Below are positions 44,477 through 57,914 of a DNA stretch of 64,000 bases, one piece after another. The notes under the pieces were generated by a model. The model was not told where the DNA came from, did not search any database, and saw only the letters and a program-made list of their open reading frames with translations. Position numbers and translations under genes: made by a program. Position 1 is the stretch's first letter. The number at the start of each line of letters is the position of its first letter. The DNA comes from Carallia brachiata (Eukaryota > Streptophyta > Magnoliopsida > Malpighiales > Rhizophoraceae), in contig JADCRB010000019.1 of assembly GCA_021464245.1 (NCBI GenBank), positions 1,612,001 through 1,676,000 on the forward strand. The letters run 5' to 3'.

Positions 44477-47400
44477 AATAAAAAAAATTTTCCCTTTCTT
44501 TCACAGGAAAAATTAATTACATTAATCTTTTGCATGCGTGACCATTATATAACGACGACTTCAACACAAACTTACATTTATTGTCCATTAGGGGATACTA
44601 TAGTGCTTAGAATTTAAAACTTTTATTTTAAAAGTCTTGAGTTCAAATGCTGGGAAGAGAGGGAGGGGTTTATAGAAGGGGAACGTTACCCCCATCGTGT
44701 ATTTTATAGTGCAACAGGCCTCCTAATAAAAAAAAAACTTACATATTTATTCTTTCTCAATTTTCTCTTCATTCACTTTTCTGTTCTTACTATTTGGTTT
44801 TGTTGTGCGAATTTAAATATTAACTCATCAAATTATGTTATGCCTCTTGCTGTACTTTATTTTGAGTTATAATACTACTGGATGACATACAATTGAATTA
44901 TAATATAGTCTTTTTTAAATATGTGACACACAAATTTTATTACTAATATCAAATTATTTTAGTATTTTATAGATGTCTAATATGTAACTATTTTATTTAA
45001 GGGACATTTACTTACTCAGCTCTTTTAAATGAGATCAATATGAGATGATAGTTATATGTGTCAGTAGTATATTGCACTTACTAAACTCAACTATGCTTAT
45101 AGATTATTAGATGAATTTCTATGATATTGTCGTACTATTTGCAATTAATTTCTCTTGTTGAGCCCGAAAAATCTAAATTTCATCAATAATTGAATTTCCC
45201 GCGCCTCAAACAAAAAGAAACGACATCTCTTTAGTGCAGAAAAATCAAATTTTATCTCAAGTTGTTTTACTATTTTGCCACTCTTCGTTTACCATTTATA
45301 CCCTTCATAATTAAATAATCAAAAACCAAAAAAGAAATCTTCTCATTGGTTACATGCGTGTGTGGCAACCATGTTACTCCCATTGTATCAGCTACTTAGG
45401 ATTTCCCTTTTTTGATATCTTAGGCACGGACATCGAGATGGCTCGTGCATAATCAATATACTTCTAACTTGTTAAAAAATAGAAAATAAGCGTGCCAAAA
45501 TTATACCCTAAAAAATTTAGCTTACCAAACAAATCAAAAAATATGAAGTTGTTTTTCTATATGCTGGTCATTTAGGCAGCACATACTTGCAAGCACAAGT
45601 TGTGCCGTAGATTTGGGAATTTTTGTGTTTAGCTCACATGCTTAAGCTTTTGAAAGAATGGGATTTCAATTCTTCCATTTGTTCTCGTTGTTTTTTCAAA
45701 AGGATGTGCAACTTTATTCATTCAAAAACATTTTTTTTCTCTTGGTACAAGATGTCTCTGCGTATTTTGTATGTGAAATTAATCTCTACTTGCAGTAATG
45801 AGACTGTCGCTAATTTAAAAGAATTTGATCATATAAAATTTTAAACAAAAAAATTATCTTATTATAAATCGTTCTCATATAAATATAAAGTGCTTAACTA
45901 CTCAAATCAATCTATTAAATTTATTCATTCGAAAAAGTTGATCTAGTCTATAAAAATGAAGTGGACATAGTCTATCAAGATTCTCCATAAACTGAAAGAG
46001 CCTCCTTAGCCAAAATATAAACCCCTTGATTGATTTCCCTTGAAGCATAGTTTATACTGTACAATTGAAAAGACGGTTTACATTTAATTCTTTTCTTAAA
46101 AAGACGGTTAACATTTTTATTTTAATTTTAGAAAAATAATCACAACTACATAAAAATATATATATATATATATAAAATGAGTTAACGAAAATTTACACTT
46201 TTCTTTATTATGATGAGTCATACTGAAATAACGTAAATCTGTTTTTATATAGACCAACAAGATGGTTGACACTTTTAGAAGACATCATCTTTTCTGCAAC
46301 TGTCAACCAATTAGAACACCCATATCATACTTGAGAATTGCCATATATTGAACCGTTATCAAGTTGATGAAAACAAATAAGGGTTCTAAATTGGGAACAT
46401 GCCAAACTTTAACTGAGTAAGCTTTTTGTTAACTTTGCAAAAACATACTTGTTCAAGCATAATATGTAGATTATTATAAACTAAGATCTTTGAAATATTG
46501 AGAGGAATTTGCTTAGATTGCAGGAGAGTACATTCTTCGTGTTCTACAGGATATTGGATCCCAAACTACTCAAGAAGATACTTCTTTTCGCAAGGGCACA
46601 GGCAATAGACTTGACCGTCTAAAAAGCTAGTTACACGATTATTTTGTAGAAACAAATTAAAAATATATAATTAAGATAAAATGTATAACCAAGACATCAA
46701 ACTAATCACGTTGACTTACAATTTTCTTTCATTTTTTTTAGAATTTAATTTTTAGCTCTTTCATTTTTATATCACAAAATATGAGTTGTTCGTAAATTTA
46801 TGAGTTAGAATACATAGTATATTTTGTGTTGTGTCTTTATATATGCATTATCTTTTAATTTTTTAATATCTTACTAAACTAACAACTCGCTAATATCTTT
46901 GTGTTGTGTCTTCGCGAGCACGCCCTTTCTTTCTTAATATGTCAGGTTGTTTTTATCATAATGCGTGTGGTGCAGCGCAGATTCAAGATTTAGTAACTGT
47001 CATAATCTTTAGCAGCGGAGTCTCACTCATTGATTATCGGGTGATGAGTCTTTTTTAGAGGTGATTAAAAGAGACACAAAAATGAGAGTTACTGTAGTCT
47101 CGATTACAAATATAATAACCGATATTCTGATAGATATTTTTTCTTGATAAAAAAACCAAACTACCACTATTATTATTGTATTAAAAAAATCTTGATACAT
47201 GACTAGGTAAAATGATTAATATCAACAGATATAGAGTAATTTTTTATAGATTTTTTATATGTTTATTGGACATTAATTTTAAACCATGTTGCACGTTATA
47301 AATAAAAATAAATTATAAAAACTTACAAAATTTGTAACTGAAATTGATCAAAGGTAATTCCGTAATCTCCGCAGTACACTCGCCCCATCATCTATCATTA
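44477..47400. other. AT-rich intergenic region
   Basis: No gene recognised. At 44600-44735 a segment with AGTCTTGAGTTCAAATGCTG and a following GGGGTTTATAGAAGGGG looks SINE-like but lacks a clear tail or duplication. A TA microsatellite lies at 46148-46172. The short plus frame at 45623-45844 has no family match. Bases 46900-47150 are slightly richer in GC but also unassigned. Confidence 0.4.
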
Positions 47401-48457
47401 CGGGGAAAAAAAAAACAACCAAGGCCCCTTGGCTTGCACTAAGAGAAAAAAATGCCCTGCTGGAAAGAGACAGCGAACGAAGACTTGTAATAAGCACAAA
47501 AGCGTTCTTTGTCAATTCTCCCTCTCTCTCTCTCTCTCCCTCTCTCTCTCTCCTTTCGATCAAAGCAAAACAAACTAAAACATCAACCATGATTCGCTCT
47601 TCCCACTTCAGGGTACATCTTACGTTAACCCCTCCTCTCTCTCTCTCTCTCATTTGTGTGTGTGTTTTTGTGTGATACGTATGAATATGTAATGACTGGT
47701 AACTGATAGCTCTGTGCTTTATTCAGCGACAAGACTCCAACTTTCATCCTTGTTTATCTGTTTTTTAATCGTATTTGCATAACCCATCTCACTACTGCCT
47801 GTGTATCTATGATTTTCATTCTCGGTTGGCTGCATTTTTCAGTTTTTCTTCAATTTTATTTGGGGCCCATTTGGAATTTTATGGTGCAATTCTCATTCCC
47901 AGATTTCTTTTCTTTTCAGGATTGACATTCACGGTTTTTTGTTCTTTTGGGTTTTGTAATCGTTGACCATTAGATCATCCCCCTCTTGTTCATTCCTTTT
48001 TATGTATTGAGTCTGTAGATTGTTCAATTATTAGTGGATTCATTGGGTTGCAGAAGTTGTGTCTTTGATTCAATGTGAATTATTTGTCTTAGTTTAACAT
48101 GTTTTGCAGTTTTTTTTTTCAACTCCTTGTGTCCCTGCACATTGGTATTGGGACATTTTTTTCTTGTTTGGTGGAAGTTTTCACTGTGGCAATTCCATCA
48201 CTGCGTAGCAGTTCTTAATGTGAACTTTTGGAACTTCTCCCATCCCATTTCTAGCTGATGAATCTGAAAGATGCTGCTTCATTAGGCTGTAAAGTGATAG
48301 AATGGAATGACATTTATTTAGTGTGATTTTTGTACTATTATCTTGTTCTGAGATCTAGGGTTGAAGGGTTAAAAATTCATTGCTTGTAGGGTGCTTGGAG
48401 GTTGGATACCTGATCTGATACTAAATTGGAGAAGCTGGAATCTTTAGGTGATTATTG
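47401..48457 (+). other. Promoter, leader and leader intron of the HPAT gene
   Basis: CT microsatellites at 47519-47553 and 47633-47651 are typical of plant core promoters and leaders. A donor at 47613 (CAGG|GTACAT) and an acceptor at 48389 (GCTTGTAG|GG) delimit a probable leader intron of 777 bases. Joining them makes a short upstream frame that starts at the ATG at 47589 and ends at a TGA at 48411-48413, 45 bases before the main start. Transcript ends are inferred. Confidence 0.5.
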
Positions 48458-51400
48458 ATGATGATTGGGAGAAAGACAATGGGACAGGCGTCACCATTAA
48501 TTCTGATTCTAATTGCTTTTGGCTTTTTCATTGTCACATATAATTTGGTAACCATGATAATGCATAGTAGAGCTACTGGGAAATGGATACATGATGGTCT
48601 GGATGATAGGATCAATTTTGATCCCGTTGTTGGAATGCCCGAGCACTTGAAGACACAGAAAAGTAACAAAATGTCTTTTCATGTTGCCTTGACGGCAACC
48701 GATGCTCCTTACAGCAAATGGCAGTGTCGCATAATGTACTACTGGTTTAAGAAGCAGAAAGACCTTCCGGGTTCTGGGATGGGAGGCTTTACGCGGATTT
48801 TGCATTCAGGGAGTCCTGACAACTTGATGGGCGAGATTCCTACTTTTGTAGTTGATCCTCTTCCAGCAGGCATGGATCGGGTGAGTATGCTTTGTTCCTT
48901 ATTACTGGCCCCACCTGTCTTCCTTCTGCATTGTAGCTTTTTGCTTGTTAAGAAATGTTAGACTAATTTCCCTTAAATTATGCCTTCTGTGATAGACAGT
49001 AGATTGGCTTTGTAACATGATTTTACTGGATGCTTAGAAATGGATATATAATCTAAATGATTATGTCGCCATGCTTTGGTGATTGGATTGTAATTCAGGA
49101 TTTCCACATCTAGAGGCTCGTAATATGCACAGAAGAAGAAAAACAGGGGTACTTGAGTTTTCATTTCATAACTTCTGTCATTGATTGAAATCTTCCGTTC
49201 TAACAGCAAGCCAGCTATAGCAATAGACACATGAAGTTTAATACCTTTCACATCTTATGAGACATTTTTTAACCTCAAACGTTCAAATGCTAGGATTGTG
49301 CTGAGGATAAACCTAGTGAAAGTTAGGCGACTTGTTTGTTGACTTGGCTATGTCAGACATATGCTTCAATAGCATCTCTATTTAAACCTGTTCCCATTTT
49401 TGGTTCTTTTTTTACATTTCTGATTGAATGAGCTGCAGTGTTTTCTGGATGAATCTGTCTGAGTAATACAACATCTTACATGTTTCCATTTCCATAATCA
49501 GGGGTATATAGTCCTTAATAGACCATGGGCTTTTGTGCAATGGCTTGAAAAGGTCACGATTGAGGAAGAGTAAGTATTTGTATTGGATGATACTGATTTG
49601 GAAGTAATTTTACCTCCACTATGTGTTGACGTTAGTTATTCTATTTGCACAGATACATACTGATGGCAGAACCTGATCACATATTTCTGCGGCCCCTTCC
49701 AAACCTGGCCCAGGGGGGTTATCCAGTTGCTTTCCCATTTTTCTACATTAAACCTGCTGCTAATGAAAAAATCATCAGGAAATTCTATCCAGAGGCAAAT
49801 GGCCCCGTGACAAATGTCGATCCAATTGGCAATTCTCCTGTTATTATCAAGAAGGTGAAACCCCTTGACATATTTTCCAGTACATTGCATGCTTGATCTA
49901 GTTTTTCTGGTAGAATGGTGTTCTCTCGTTCCATTTTCCTTTTGAATATCAAAATGACCAGTTTGGTCAAATTTACTGTAAGTGTTTGGTCATCTCGTTA
50001 CATACATTACCAAATCAAATTTTTAATTGTTTCTGTTTTGTCATTTCTTTTGTTTTTTACTGTAATTGTTGTTGGTAAAATCCTCTTCTTTAGGCCAAAA
50101 AATATATGTTATTACCATTAAGTGATTGTTAGAATTTTTGCTCCCCAGGAATTACTGGAAAAGATTGCTCCTACGTGGATGAATGTTTCTCTGGATATGA
50201 AAAATGACCAGGAGACCGATACTACTTTTGGATGGGTGCTAGAAATGTGAGCATAGCGCATAAGTATGTATCTAGAATTTTCAGTAAAAAGCTAACGCGA
50301 TTTTTACTCATATGCTGTTCTTTAAACTAAGGTATGCATATGCTGTAGCATCAGCTTTGCATGGTGTCCAGCACATTCTTCAGAAGGACTTTATGCTTCA
50401 GGTTCGGTCCAATATGCCACGTCAAGTTTAATTTTCCTGATTCATTAGTTTTGAGCAAATTTTAATACAGTATTATTTTTCATGCCTGAGGCAGTTCTAA
50501 GAGTCTGTCCTGTTACATTTGCAGCCCCCGTGGGATTTGGACACTAGGGGAATATACATCCTTCATTACACATATGGATGTGATTATGACTTACAGGTAG
50601 AGTGAAGCTATTCCGTTTAAATCAAAGTTGCTGTTCCAATTATAGCTGTTTGCCTTTTTCATGGCTACAATCTCTCTGCTTTCAGAACATATTTTTTTAT
50701 GTGATTTCATCCCTTTTGTCACCTGTCATCAGTTTGTGTAGTTATCTGAGGCTGACCAGCGTGCAGGGTAAGCTAATGTATGGTAAAATTGGAGAGTGGC
50801 GATTTGATAAAAGATCATATCTGCGTGGACCTCCACCAAAAAATCTTTCCTTACCTCCTCCAGGGGTCCCTGAAAGTGTGGTATGTCTTCAGAAACATTG
50901 ATTTTTGCCCCTTTTTTTAATATGCATTTTGCTAAATCTCCAGAAGTAAATGCTGTATTTATTTCTTATTCAAGAAGCATGTTATTCATTTAACTGTGAG
51001 AGCTGCTGATTTAAGCTATTCATATTGTTGTTATGTTGAGCCTTGGAACTCCACCATATCTTTTCTTTTACTGGAAATTGGTCGCTCACTGAAATCAAAG
51101 AGGGACTAAGAATAGGAAAAATTGTTACTGCATTGTGCTTTGAAGATATCCTTGGTGTCTTGCCGACTTTAAGCTGACCAACTAGAATGGTGTGGATTTT
51201 CAATTCCATCTCTAGCATTGGCATTGGCTTAACGTGGAAGGTAGCTGTGTGTGGAACTACTGTCCACCTACCTCCTACTAGAATTTTGACCTTTGCCCTG
51301 CGGATCTATCCTTTTTCTTTTGTTAGTTTCTTGATGAATGATCCATCCATCCATTTCACGTCCTTCTTTGAACTCAGCTTCTACAGATAACGAATGAATC

Positions 51401-51958
51401 TGCGATAAATCACTACACATGCTTTTACTTGTCCGCTCCCCTCCCCGGGCCTTTTGAATTGATCTTTTGCTTATTTCAATAGTCCATTGTTTCTAGCTGC
51501 AGAAGCAGTTTCTTTGTGAAATTAAGGTTAAAGCTCTGTACATCTGGGTCTTACGATACTCCACAATATGGAAGCCCAATGCAATGGGACGCCCTTTTTG
51601 TTTTGGTCTTAGATGGCAGCACGCTGATCCTTGCAGGATTTGGCCACCAGCTAATTATTGATGAGTTAAATACGTTATCTTAGTGATAATAATTAACTGA
51701 TAATTCGCTACTTAGATATGGCATTGAATTATTTTAGTCAAGCTTGCCGCGTTGCAATACAAACTGTTGCTGTACTTTTCCTGCTTATTTCTTAAATGGA
51801 AAGGAATACCGACTGCTTATTGGTTTGCTCTGCAGGTCACCCTTGTTAAAATGTTGAATGAAGCTACTGCTAACATTCCCAACTGGGATGCTCCGCAGAT
51901 GGAGACTGCAAGGTTGCTAGCCGTACAAGACGTTATACACAGAAATGTTTTACAGTAG
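48458..51958 (+). CDS. HPAT: Hydroxyproline O-arabinosyltransferase (HPAT), eight exons
   Basis: Exons 48458-48880, 49502-49569, 49653-49854, 50149-50246, 50332-50401, 50525-50596, 50767-50880 and 51836-51958 join in frame to 389 residues; all introns are GT-AG. HPATs (family GT95) add the first L-arabinose to hydroxyproline in extensins and CLE-type peptides. They are Golgi type II membrane proteins, and residues about 12-34 form the single anchor after a short basic N-terminus. Conserved blocks: Phe-His-Val-Ala-Leu-Thr-Ala-Thr-Asp (74-82), Trp-Gln-Cys-Arg-Ile-Met-Tyr-Tyr-Trp (88-96), Gly-Gly-Phe-Thr-Arg-Ile-Leu-His (109-116), Asn-Arg-Pro-Trp-Ala-Phe, Leu-Met-Ala-Glu-Pro-Asp-His-Ile-Phe (likely metal/sugar-nucleotide site, exon 3), and His-Tyr-Thr-Tyr-Gly-Cys-Asp-Tyr. 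Two adjacent ATGs (48458, 48461) are possible starts. The exact paralogue (HPAT1/2 or 3) is not resolved. Confidence 0.93.
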
Positions 51959-54417
51959 TTGATCGGAAAGGCGATGTTAACAAACCCCAGCTTACTTGTT
52001 TAAAGTTAAGGTACATAATAGCCACCATAGAAATTAAAAGAGCTCCATAGCTTCGGATCTTCAGTCGCATTCTTTTTACTTCCGGTAAAAACAGTAGGCT
52101 GCGTTTTGAAAACATTGTTTTTGCGGGAAATTGATAACAAAACTCAGTTTAAGAATGAGGAAGGTGGTATGACAGGTGATACACTTTGTGTTATTTGTGT
52201 GTCAGCAACGGTTCTAGTGATAGAAGAACATTTTCTCATCTCTCCTAATTGGAGTCATATAATTAGGCATGAAAACGGTTCTAGAACCGAACCGACTCGG
52301 AACTGGAACCGAATCGGAACTGGGAAGCAGCTGTCCAGTTTTGATTCCACTCTCCCAAAAACCTTGAACCGTTGGTTCCTACAAAAAGATGAAAATAAAT
52401 TAAAAAGTGGAATCAACCATCAAGAGTACCGTTAATTCAACTGTTTAAACGACCTTTGCCTATCAAAATTGAAAATATTTCAAATTTTCTAAAGAAAAGA
52501 AAAAGAAAAGGATACAAACTGGGCTAAACCGGACAATTTTAAAATTGAGATGAACTGAAATCGAAATTTAAACCGAACCAAAATTTGTAACCGAAGAGTT
52601 GTAACAGGTGATTACAACTAACCCGAAATTGAATTGCAGGTAACAGTTCATTTCTGATTCTCTAAAATTTGAAACCAAAATTGAACCAGATTGGGCTTAT
52701 GCCGACAAATAAAGAGAAGAAAAAAAGAAAAAAGAGGAGAGAGAGAGAGGAAATGAAAAGGAAATATCGTTGGTTAGGTCGTTGCTCGCAAAACAATAGC
52801 CTCTTTTTTTTTTTTTTTCCTTTTTTGTGTTTCTTATTAGATTTTGATTGACAAAAGAGAGAAATTTGTGTTCTTTGTTATATCATTTACACTGATTTTG
52901 AAATTGGGATATCTAAGTTAGAATTTCAAGTTATTAGGGGATATGATGTCCTCTTAAAAAAAAGAAGCAAAAAACATCGTGGTAGGGTTCTTTAATTGTT
53001 TTATGTCCTAAAATCTCAATTTGATTAACTAACTCGGCTTTTTCTATTGTTTCCCCATTTCTGCCTCGTTTATCCTTCACATGCAATAGTCATTGAAAAT
53101 TGAATTCCTCATGTTACATAAGTTACAATTTTCTAAGATGGGAAATATACGGTAATAACATTTAAATAATAATAAAGTGATATGAACTGTTAAATAATTA
53201 AATTTATAAAAAAAAAAAATAAACTATTAGATATTATTACATAAACTGTATAATAAAATTCTGAGTAAATAGCTATATAGGCGTCAGGTATACAACTTGT
53301 AAAATTGGATGATTACATTTGATCCAACGGTTTATGCATTTTGTTTTTTTTTTTTGAACAACACGGTTTATGCACATTTGAACGTGTACAATTAAGAAAT
53401 CACAGAATAATGATCCATATATAATCAAGAAAAGATTTTTGTAACGGCAAGCCGCTAGAATTTTGTAACGTTGTTTATGGAGCCCTGATCTAAAACATGG
53501 AACCAAATCGGAACTGAACTCAATCTTCGGTTAAGTGAATATTCATTAACCCCAAAATTTGATTTTGGTTTACCTTTTGAAACCAATAAATTGTTTGAAT
53601 TCAAAATCTAATTTAAATGTAATAACATAATTTTGATGTAGTTTTAAACAAAAATTGTGATTATCAGTAAATTTATGATAAATAAATGATTATTTAAGAT
53701 GTAATAATAATTTGTGGTATCTATTTGATATAAATAATTCTATTTGTAGCAATTTTTATGATTAGAATAAAAATTAAATGTAGATATATATAATACTTGA
53801 GTTTGTTTCGGTTAATCGCACACTTTTAAAATTTAAAATTGCAATTAAATTAAAATTTGGTTTATATCAATTCAGTTAATTAGTTTTGAAATTTGATTCC
53901 GTTGAAAATTCGGTTAGATTTCAATCCCTCCATTGCTGTGGAGGAAAAATGGGACTATTCGAGTGAGCTAGAGTTAGTGAAATACTGCTAATAATGAAAT
54001 TAATCAATAACATTATGAAAGCTTGTGGAAGTGTATCAGTATTTGGCAGAGTTGATGAATGTACTTGTGAAGGCAATGTGTGAAGGAAATGATCAAATGT
54101 ACTTGTGAAAGAAGTGATCTTTATATGGAAATAAAAAAAAAATATATGGAGTAATTAATGAAGAAAATATTGAAGAATCAAAAGTGACTTTAACCCTTTT
54201 TTTTTTTTTCTCCCTTTGTACATAAAAGTGGCATTAACCCATGATCAGATGCCATATAGTCGGAGCTGGTATGGAAGTTGTTTTGATTTCCCTAATCACC
54301 AAGGAATATCTTCAAGATGTAAATAAACAAGACATGCTTTAATTTATTGAAAATATTTTTCAGTTCGTCTAACTAGGATCTGAAGAGGATACCTTCGATC
54401 GTGTTATCAACTCACTC
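51959..54417. other. HPAT 3' flank and transposon-derived intergenic DNA
   Basis: The HPAT 3' UTR lies after 51958. From 52262 the motifs TAGGCATGAAAACGG, GAACCGAACCG and GGAACCGAATCGG mark a degenerate hAT-like element. Similar motifs reappear at 53500-53930 (CGGTTAGATTTCAATCCC), which might be its other end or a separate copy; no target duplication was found. A T run sits at 52804-52820. No gene recognised. Confidence 0.4.
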
Positions 54418-54420
54418 TTA

Positions 54421-54700
54421 GAGTCCATTTGTTTGCTGTAAAATAACTTATATTTGTAAAATATTTGTAGAGAAAAATATTTGCATTGAAAATAATGATT
54501 TTCTTTTGTCACTTACTTATAACACAGTTTGTGTTTTTTCTGAAAATAACTTCAACTCTGTAAAAGGAGAAATTATTTTACCTAAAAATCTGAAAATTTT
54601 CCCCAAATTTTACCTATGTAGAATATTTTTCGTAAAATAAACGCTAAAAAACCTATAAAATTTTTTCCTATAAAATATTTTATAAAAAATAAACACACCC
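54421..54700. mobile_element. Tourist-like (PIF/Harbinger) MITE
   Basis: 280 bases flanked on each side by TTA (54418-54420, 54701-54703), the target preference of PIF/Harbinger elements. Ends are GAGTCCATTTGTTT and, read from the right, GGGTGTGTTTATTT. Both arms continue with TAAAATA-type sequence (TGTAAAATAACTTAT against TATAAAATATTTTAT). No coding capacity. Confidence 0.72.
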
Positions 54701-54703
54701 TTA

Positions 54704-57378
54704 ATACTAAATTAAAATTCTCTACAAGAGAAAATTACTCATACCGAGAAAAAAAGGGGCCCGTAACTTCTGTTCTCCTCTTGCTACGACATTTACTTGT
54801 TTAAATGCAAATATTGTGCTGTTAAAAAAAAAAATGCAAATACTGTACTTTTAAGAGGATTAACCATTTTTATTGGTTTTTACCTAACATTTCTACCCAC
54901 TATGCTCCTTTAGAAAGACGTTAGAGTTTAGACCTTTTGAAAATGCAAAAGGTTAGCACTCCTACTGGATACCAGCATTTAGACATGCCTGGTCAGGCCC
55001 ATATCTGACAAATGAAGCTCACAAAAAAATAATGCAACTATATTCATTACAAATTGTTATATTAGTTTCAACTAAAACAAATTGTTACATAAGTTTCTTT
55101 TGAAGATACTTAATAGTTAAAATTTTAAATTTTTATTATAAAAATATTATATTTTAATCTTAAAAAAGGTTAGGTTATAAAAATAAAAAAAATTATTTTA
55201 TTGTTAAATTCACAATCAAATAAATCGTTGAGGAAAGTGGAAAAGGGCAGGAATGAAGGAATTGAGGTGGAAAAGACGTGGTGATGGTTTTTGGGAGGGA
55301 GGGAGGCAAGAACGAAAATGTTGCTGGGTCGAGGAGCCATATATATTTTTTTTTTTTAGCCTTGAAATTAAAATTGTGTCTTTTCCTTTAATTATTTACT
55401 TTTGCTTTTTAAAAATAAAATTGATATTATAATACCTATTATTTTTTTTCTTACTTTCTACTTTTACCAAATAAAATATTTTTAACTTTATTTTCTCATA
55501 TTATATTTTCCCAAACTTAGGAAAGATAAAATGCATTATTTTATTCTAATATTCATTTATCTCACCTTTATTCTTCTCTTCCACTTTTTTTCTCCCAAAT
55601 AAAGTGTTAGTTAAAAGAAAAGTTATTAGGATTTTATTAGCGGCAGTTGCTTATACTTTCTTTTTAACAATGGCTCATACATAGTATTTATTAATTGATT
55701 ATCAAAAAATTAAAAGTCAAATGTATTATTAATTTGCCAATAAGAAGCATTGATGTATTAATTTTTGATTGGTGATTGTAAAGAAAGAAGATAAAAGATA
55801 ATTGTTCGTAATAAACCCTAAATTATTATATTAGTTGGTGAAGGTGTGGACCCAAGAAGAATCTAATTTGTTATAGAGTTAGATATTTAAGAACAAAATA
55901 TTTTTTAGAAAAATCTTATATTTTGTTTGGTAGATCTGCAAAAAGGGAAAACTTTCATAACCAATTCATTGCAAGAAATTTTCTCCATTGTTGAGCAGAG
56001 TTTGGTGGGAGAAACTAAGGGATAAGCGCTTGAGAAGTCTTAAACTTTTGGCCATTTTGCTAATTGAAACTTAGACTTGTTTGAGTTTCTAAACTAGTTT
56101 TAAATCTTTAATATTTATTTCATATGACTCCTTCTTTGGATATGAATTGGTCAAATCGCAGGTTAAGTAATTTGACTTAACGAAACCATTATAAAGAACA
56201 CCCAAACACGCCATAAACTATATAAAATTCTGATTTCTCCAACATATAAGAGGCAAAAACTTTACTTTTTTTTTTTTTTTCTCAAATTCGCGTGGAAGAA
56301 ATGTAAGATTTTTGTATTTATATGCGGAAGGAGGGATGAAAAAATAGCGAAATATGTACGTAAACGTATTTTTGTATTTTTTTAATATATATTTGAATTT
56401 TTTTTATACCATCTCCTTTAAGTAAAATTACATATCTAATAGTTTGATCAATTTCAGTCCAAAAAAAGACTAATATAGATTAAAAATTTAGGGTGTATGA
56501 CTCATTTGGATATTCGAAAAGGTTTAGGACTTAATTATGAAAATCTTTAAAGATTTAGGACTTCCAAAAGGATTATCCAAAGAAACTAATAACGATTTTT
56601 GGGTATCTTTGGAAGTAGAGAAATCAATTAGTCCAGTCCAAAATCTTTGAAAGGATGCTAGTAAGTAAGCACTTTCTATTTTGTTATGAACATGAAAATA
56701 TTGGGTTTTCATAACACTATTCCAAATAATAACGATTGCAATTGCCAAACATTTCAAAATCAAAATGTGAAATTCGACTTCTCAAGGTGGGCGTTTAGCA
56801 ATAAGCTCTCGTGTTTCCACGCACCCATCAGGTTTTGGACCCCGCAACGTATCAATTTCCATTTTTTTACGGGAAAAAATTGCTCGGTAGCAAGTGAGAC
56901 TTTGATTTTAGATTCTCTATGTCTTACGTATAGAAGGGGCAGAGAAGCCCTCAGTGCTCAGCTGATGGATTTTTTCTTTAAAAAACTTGAATTATGACGT
57001 TAATTGATGATTACGACTTAAATTTATAAAGATATTATTGGTGTTCGGGAGGTAAATTAGTCTTTTTAGAGTTGTTGAATGAGACTTTAATATATGAGGA
57101 TTATTCTGACTCCAACTCCATAATCCAATGATTATCACATCTAGTAAAATTTATTTTTTTACTCAAAAAAAAATTTATAAAGACAATAATTTGCATGCCA
57201 ACCATACTTATTCTTAGATTAAAAAATAATTTGTCCTTCAAATTACACTCGAATGATTAAAAATTTAAATTTTTATATTCAAAATTTTAAACTTGAGAAG
57301 TGAGTATAAAATTTATGAAAATAAAGAGACATAAATCTATACACTCAATACTAACTTGTAATAGAAAAAAAAAAAAAG
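54704..57378. other. AT-rich intergenic region
   Basis: No gene recognised. Bases about 55230-55610 have GAAAGTGGAAAAGGG on the left and TTCCACTTTTTTTCTCCCAAAT on the right, possibly another MITE with unclear ends. A plus frame at 56686-56997 covers less AT-rich DNA but matches nothing I know. Confidence 0.4.
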
Positions 57379-57914
57379 GGTTAAATGTATTTTATCTCCT
57401 TATAATTTGGTTGTTTTACATGTTACTTTTTTATAGTTTCAATTTAAGCATTAACTCCTTATGGTTTTCAATTTTGACAATTAATCCCTTTAACAACAAT
57501 TTCTTAAATATATTAACAGAGATTAGTTAAAATTATATCATTTTGTAAATATTATTTTTTTCTTTACTGAAAAAGATGTCATATATTTCTCAAATTTGAA
57601 TTTTGGTGTATATTTTAACTTCATCTTACATTATTTCTTTTATAATTTTTTTATTTTCAGTACACTGCACATGTTAATATAGAAGTATTTAAAACAATAT
57701 TCATGATTAACATTTATGTGAATTATAAGGAAGTATTTACTAAAATAAAATAACGTAATTATGGTTAATTTCTGTTAACAGATTAAAGAAATTGCTATCA
57801 GAGAAGTTGATTGCTAGAATTAGAAACCACAGAAGAGTTTAATGCCTAAATTAAAATTATAAGTGAGTAACATATAAAATAACTAAATACAATGAATTAA
57901 AATGTATTTAATCC
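57379..57914. mobile_element. Long-inverted-repeat (Mutator-like) MITE, copy 2
   Basis: Collinear relative of 24900-25446 in the same orientation: GGTTAAATGTATTTTA at the left and TAAAATGTATTTAATCC at the right. Internally it shares GTTTCAATTTAAGCATTAA, TCATATATTTCTCAAATT, AACATTTATGTGAA and AAAATAACGTAATTAT with that copy. Arms are again inverted relative to each other. Flanks are A-rich, so the target duplication cannot be read. Confidence 0.7.

Noticed and set aside
44600..44735. Possible tRNA or SINE with a GAGTTCAAATGCTGGG B-box-like motif
   Set aside because: No cloverleaf can be built and no tail or target duplication is visible.
48509..48805. 98-codon minus frame over HPAT exon 1
   Set aside because: Antisense shadow; the plus strand has the clear HPAT motifs.
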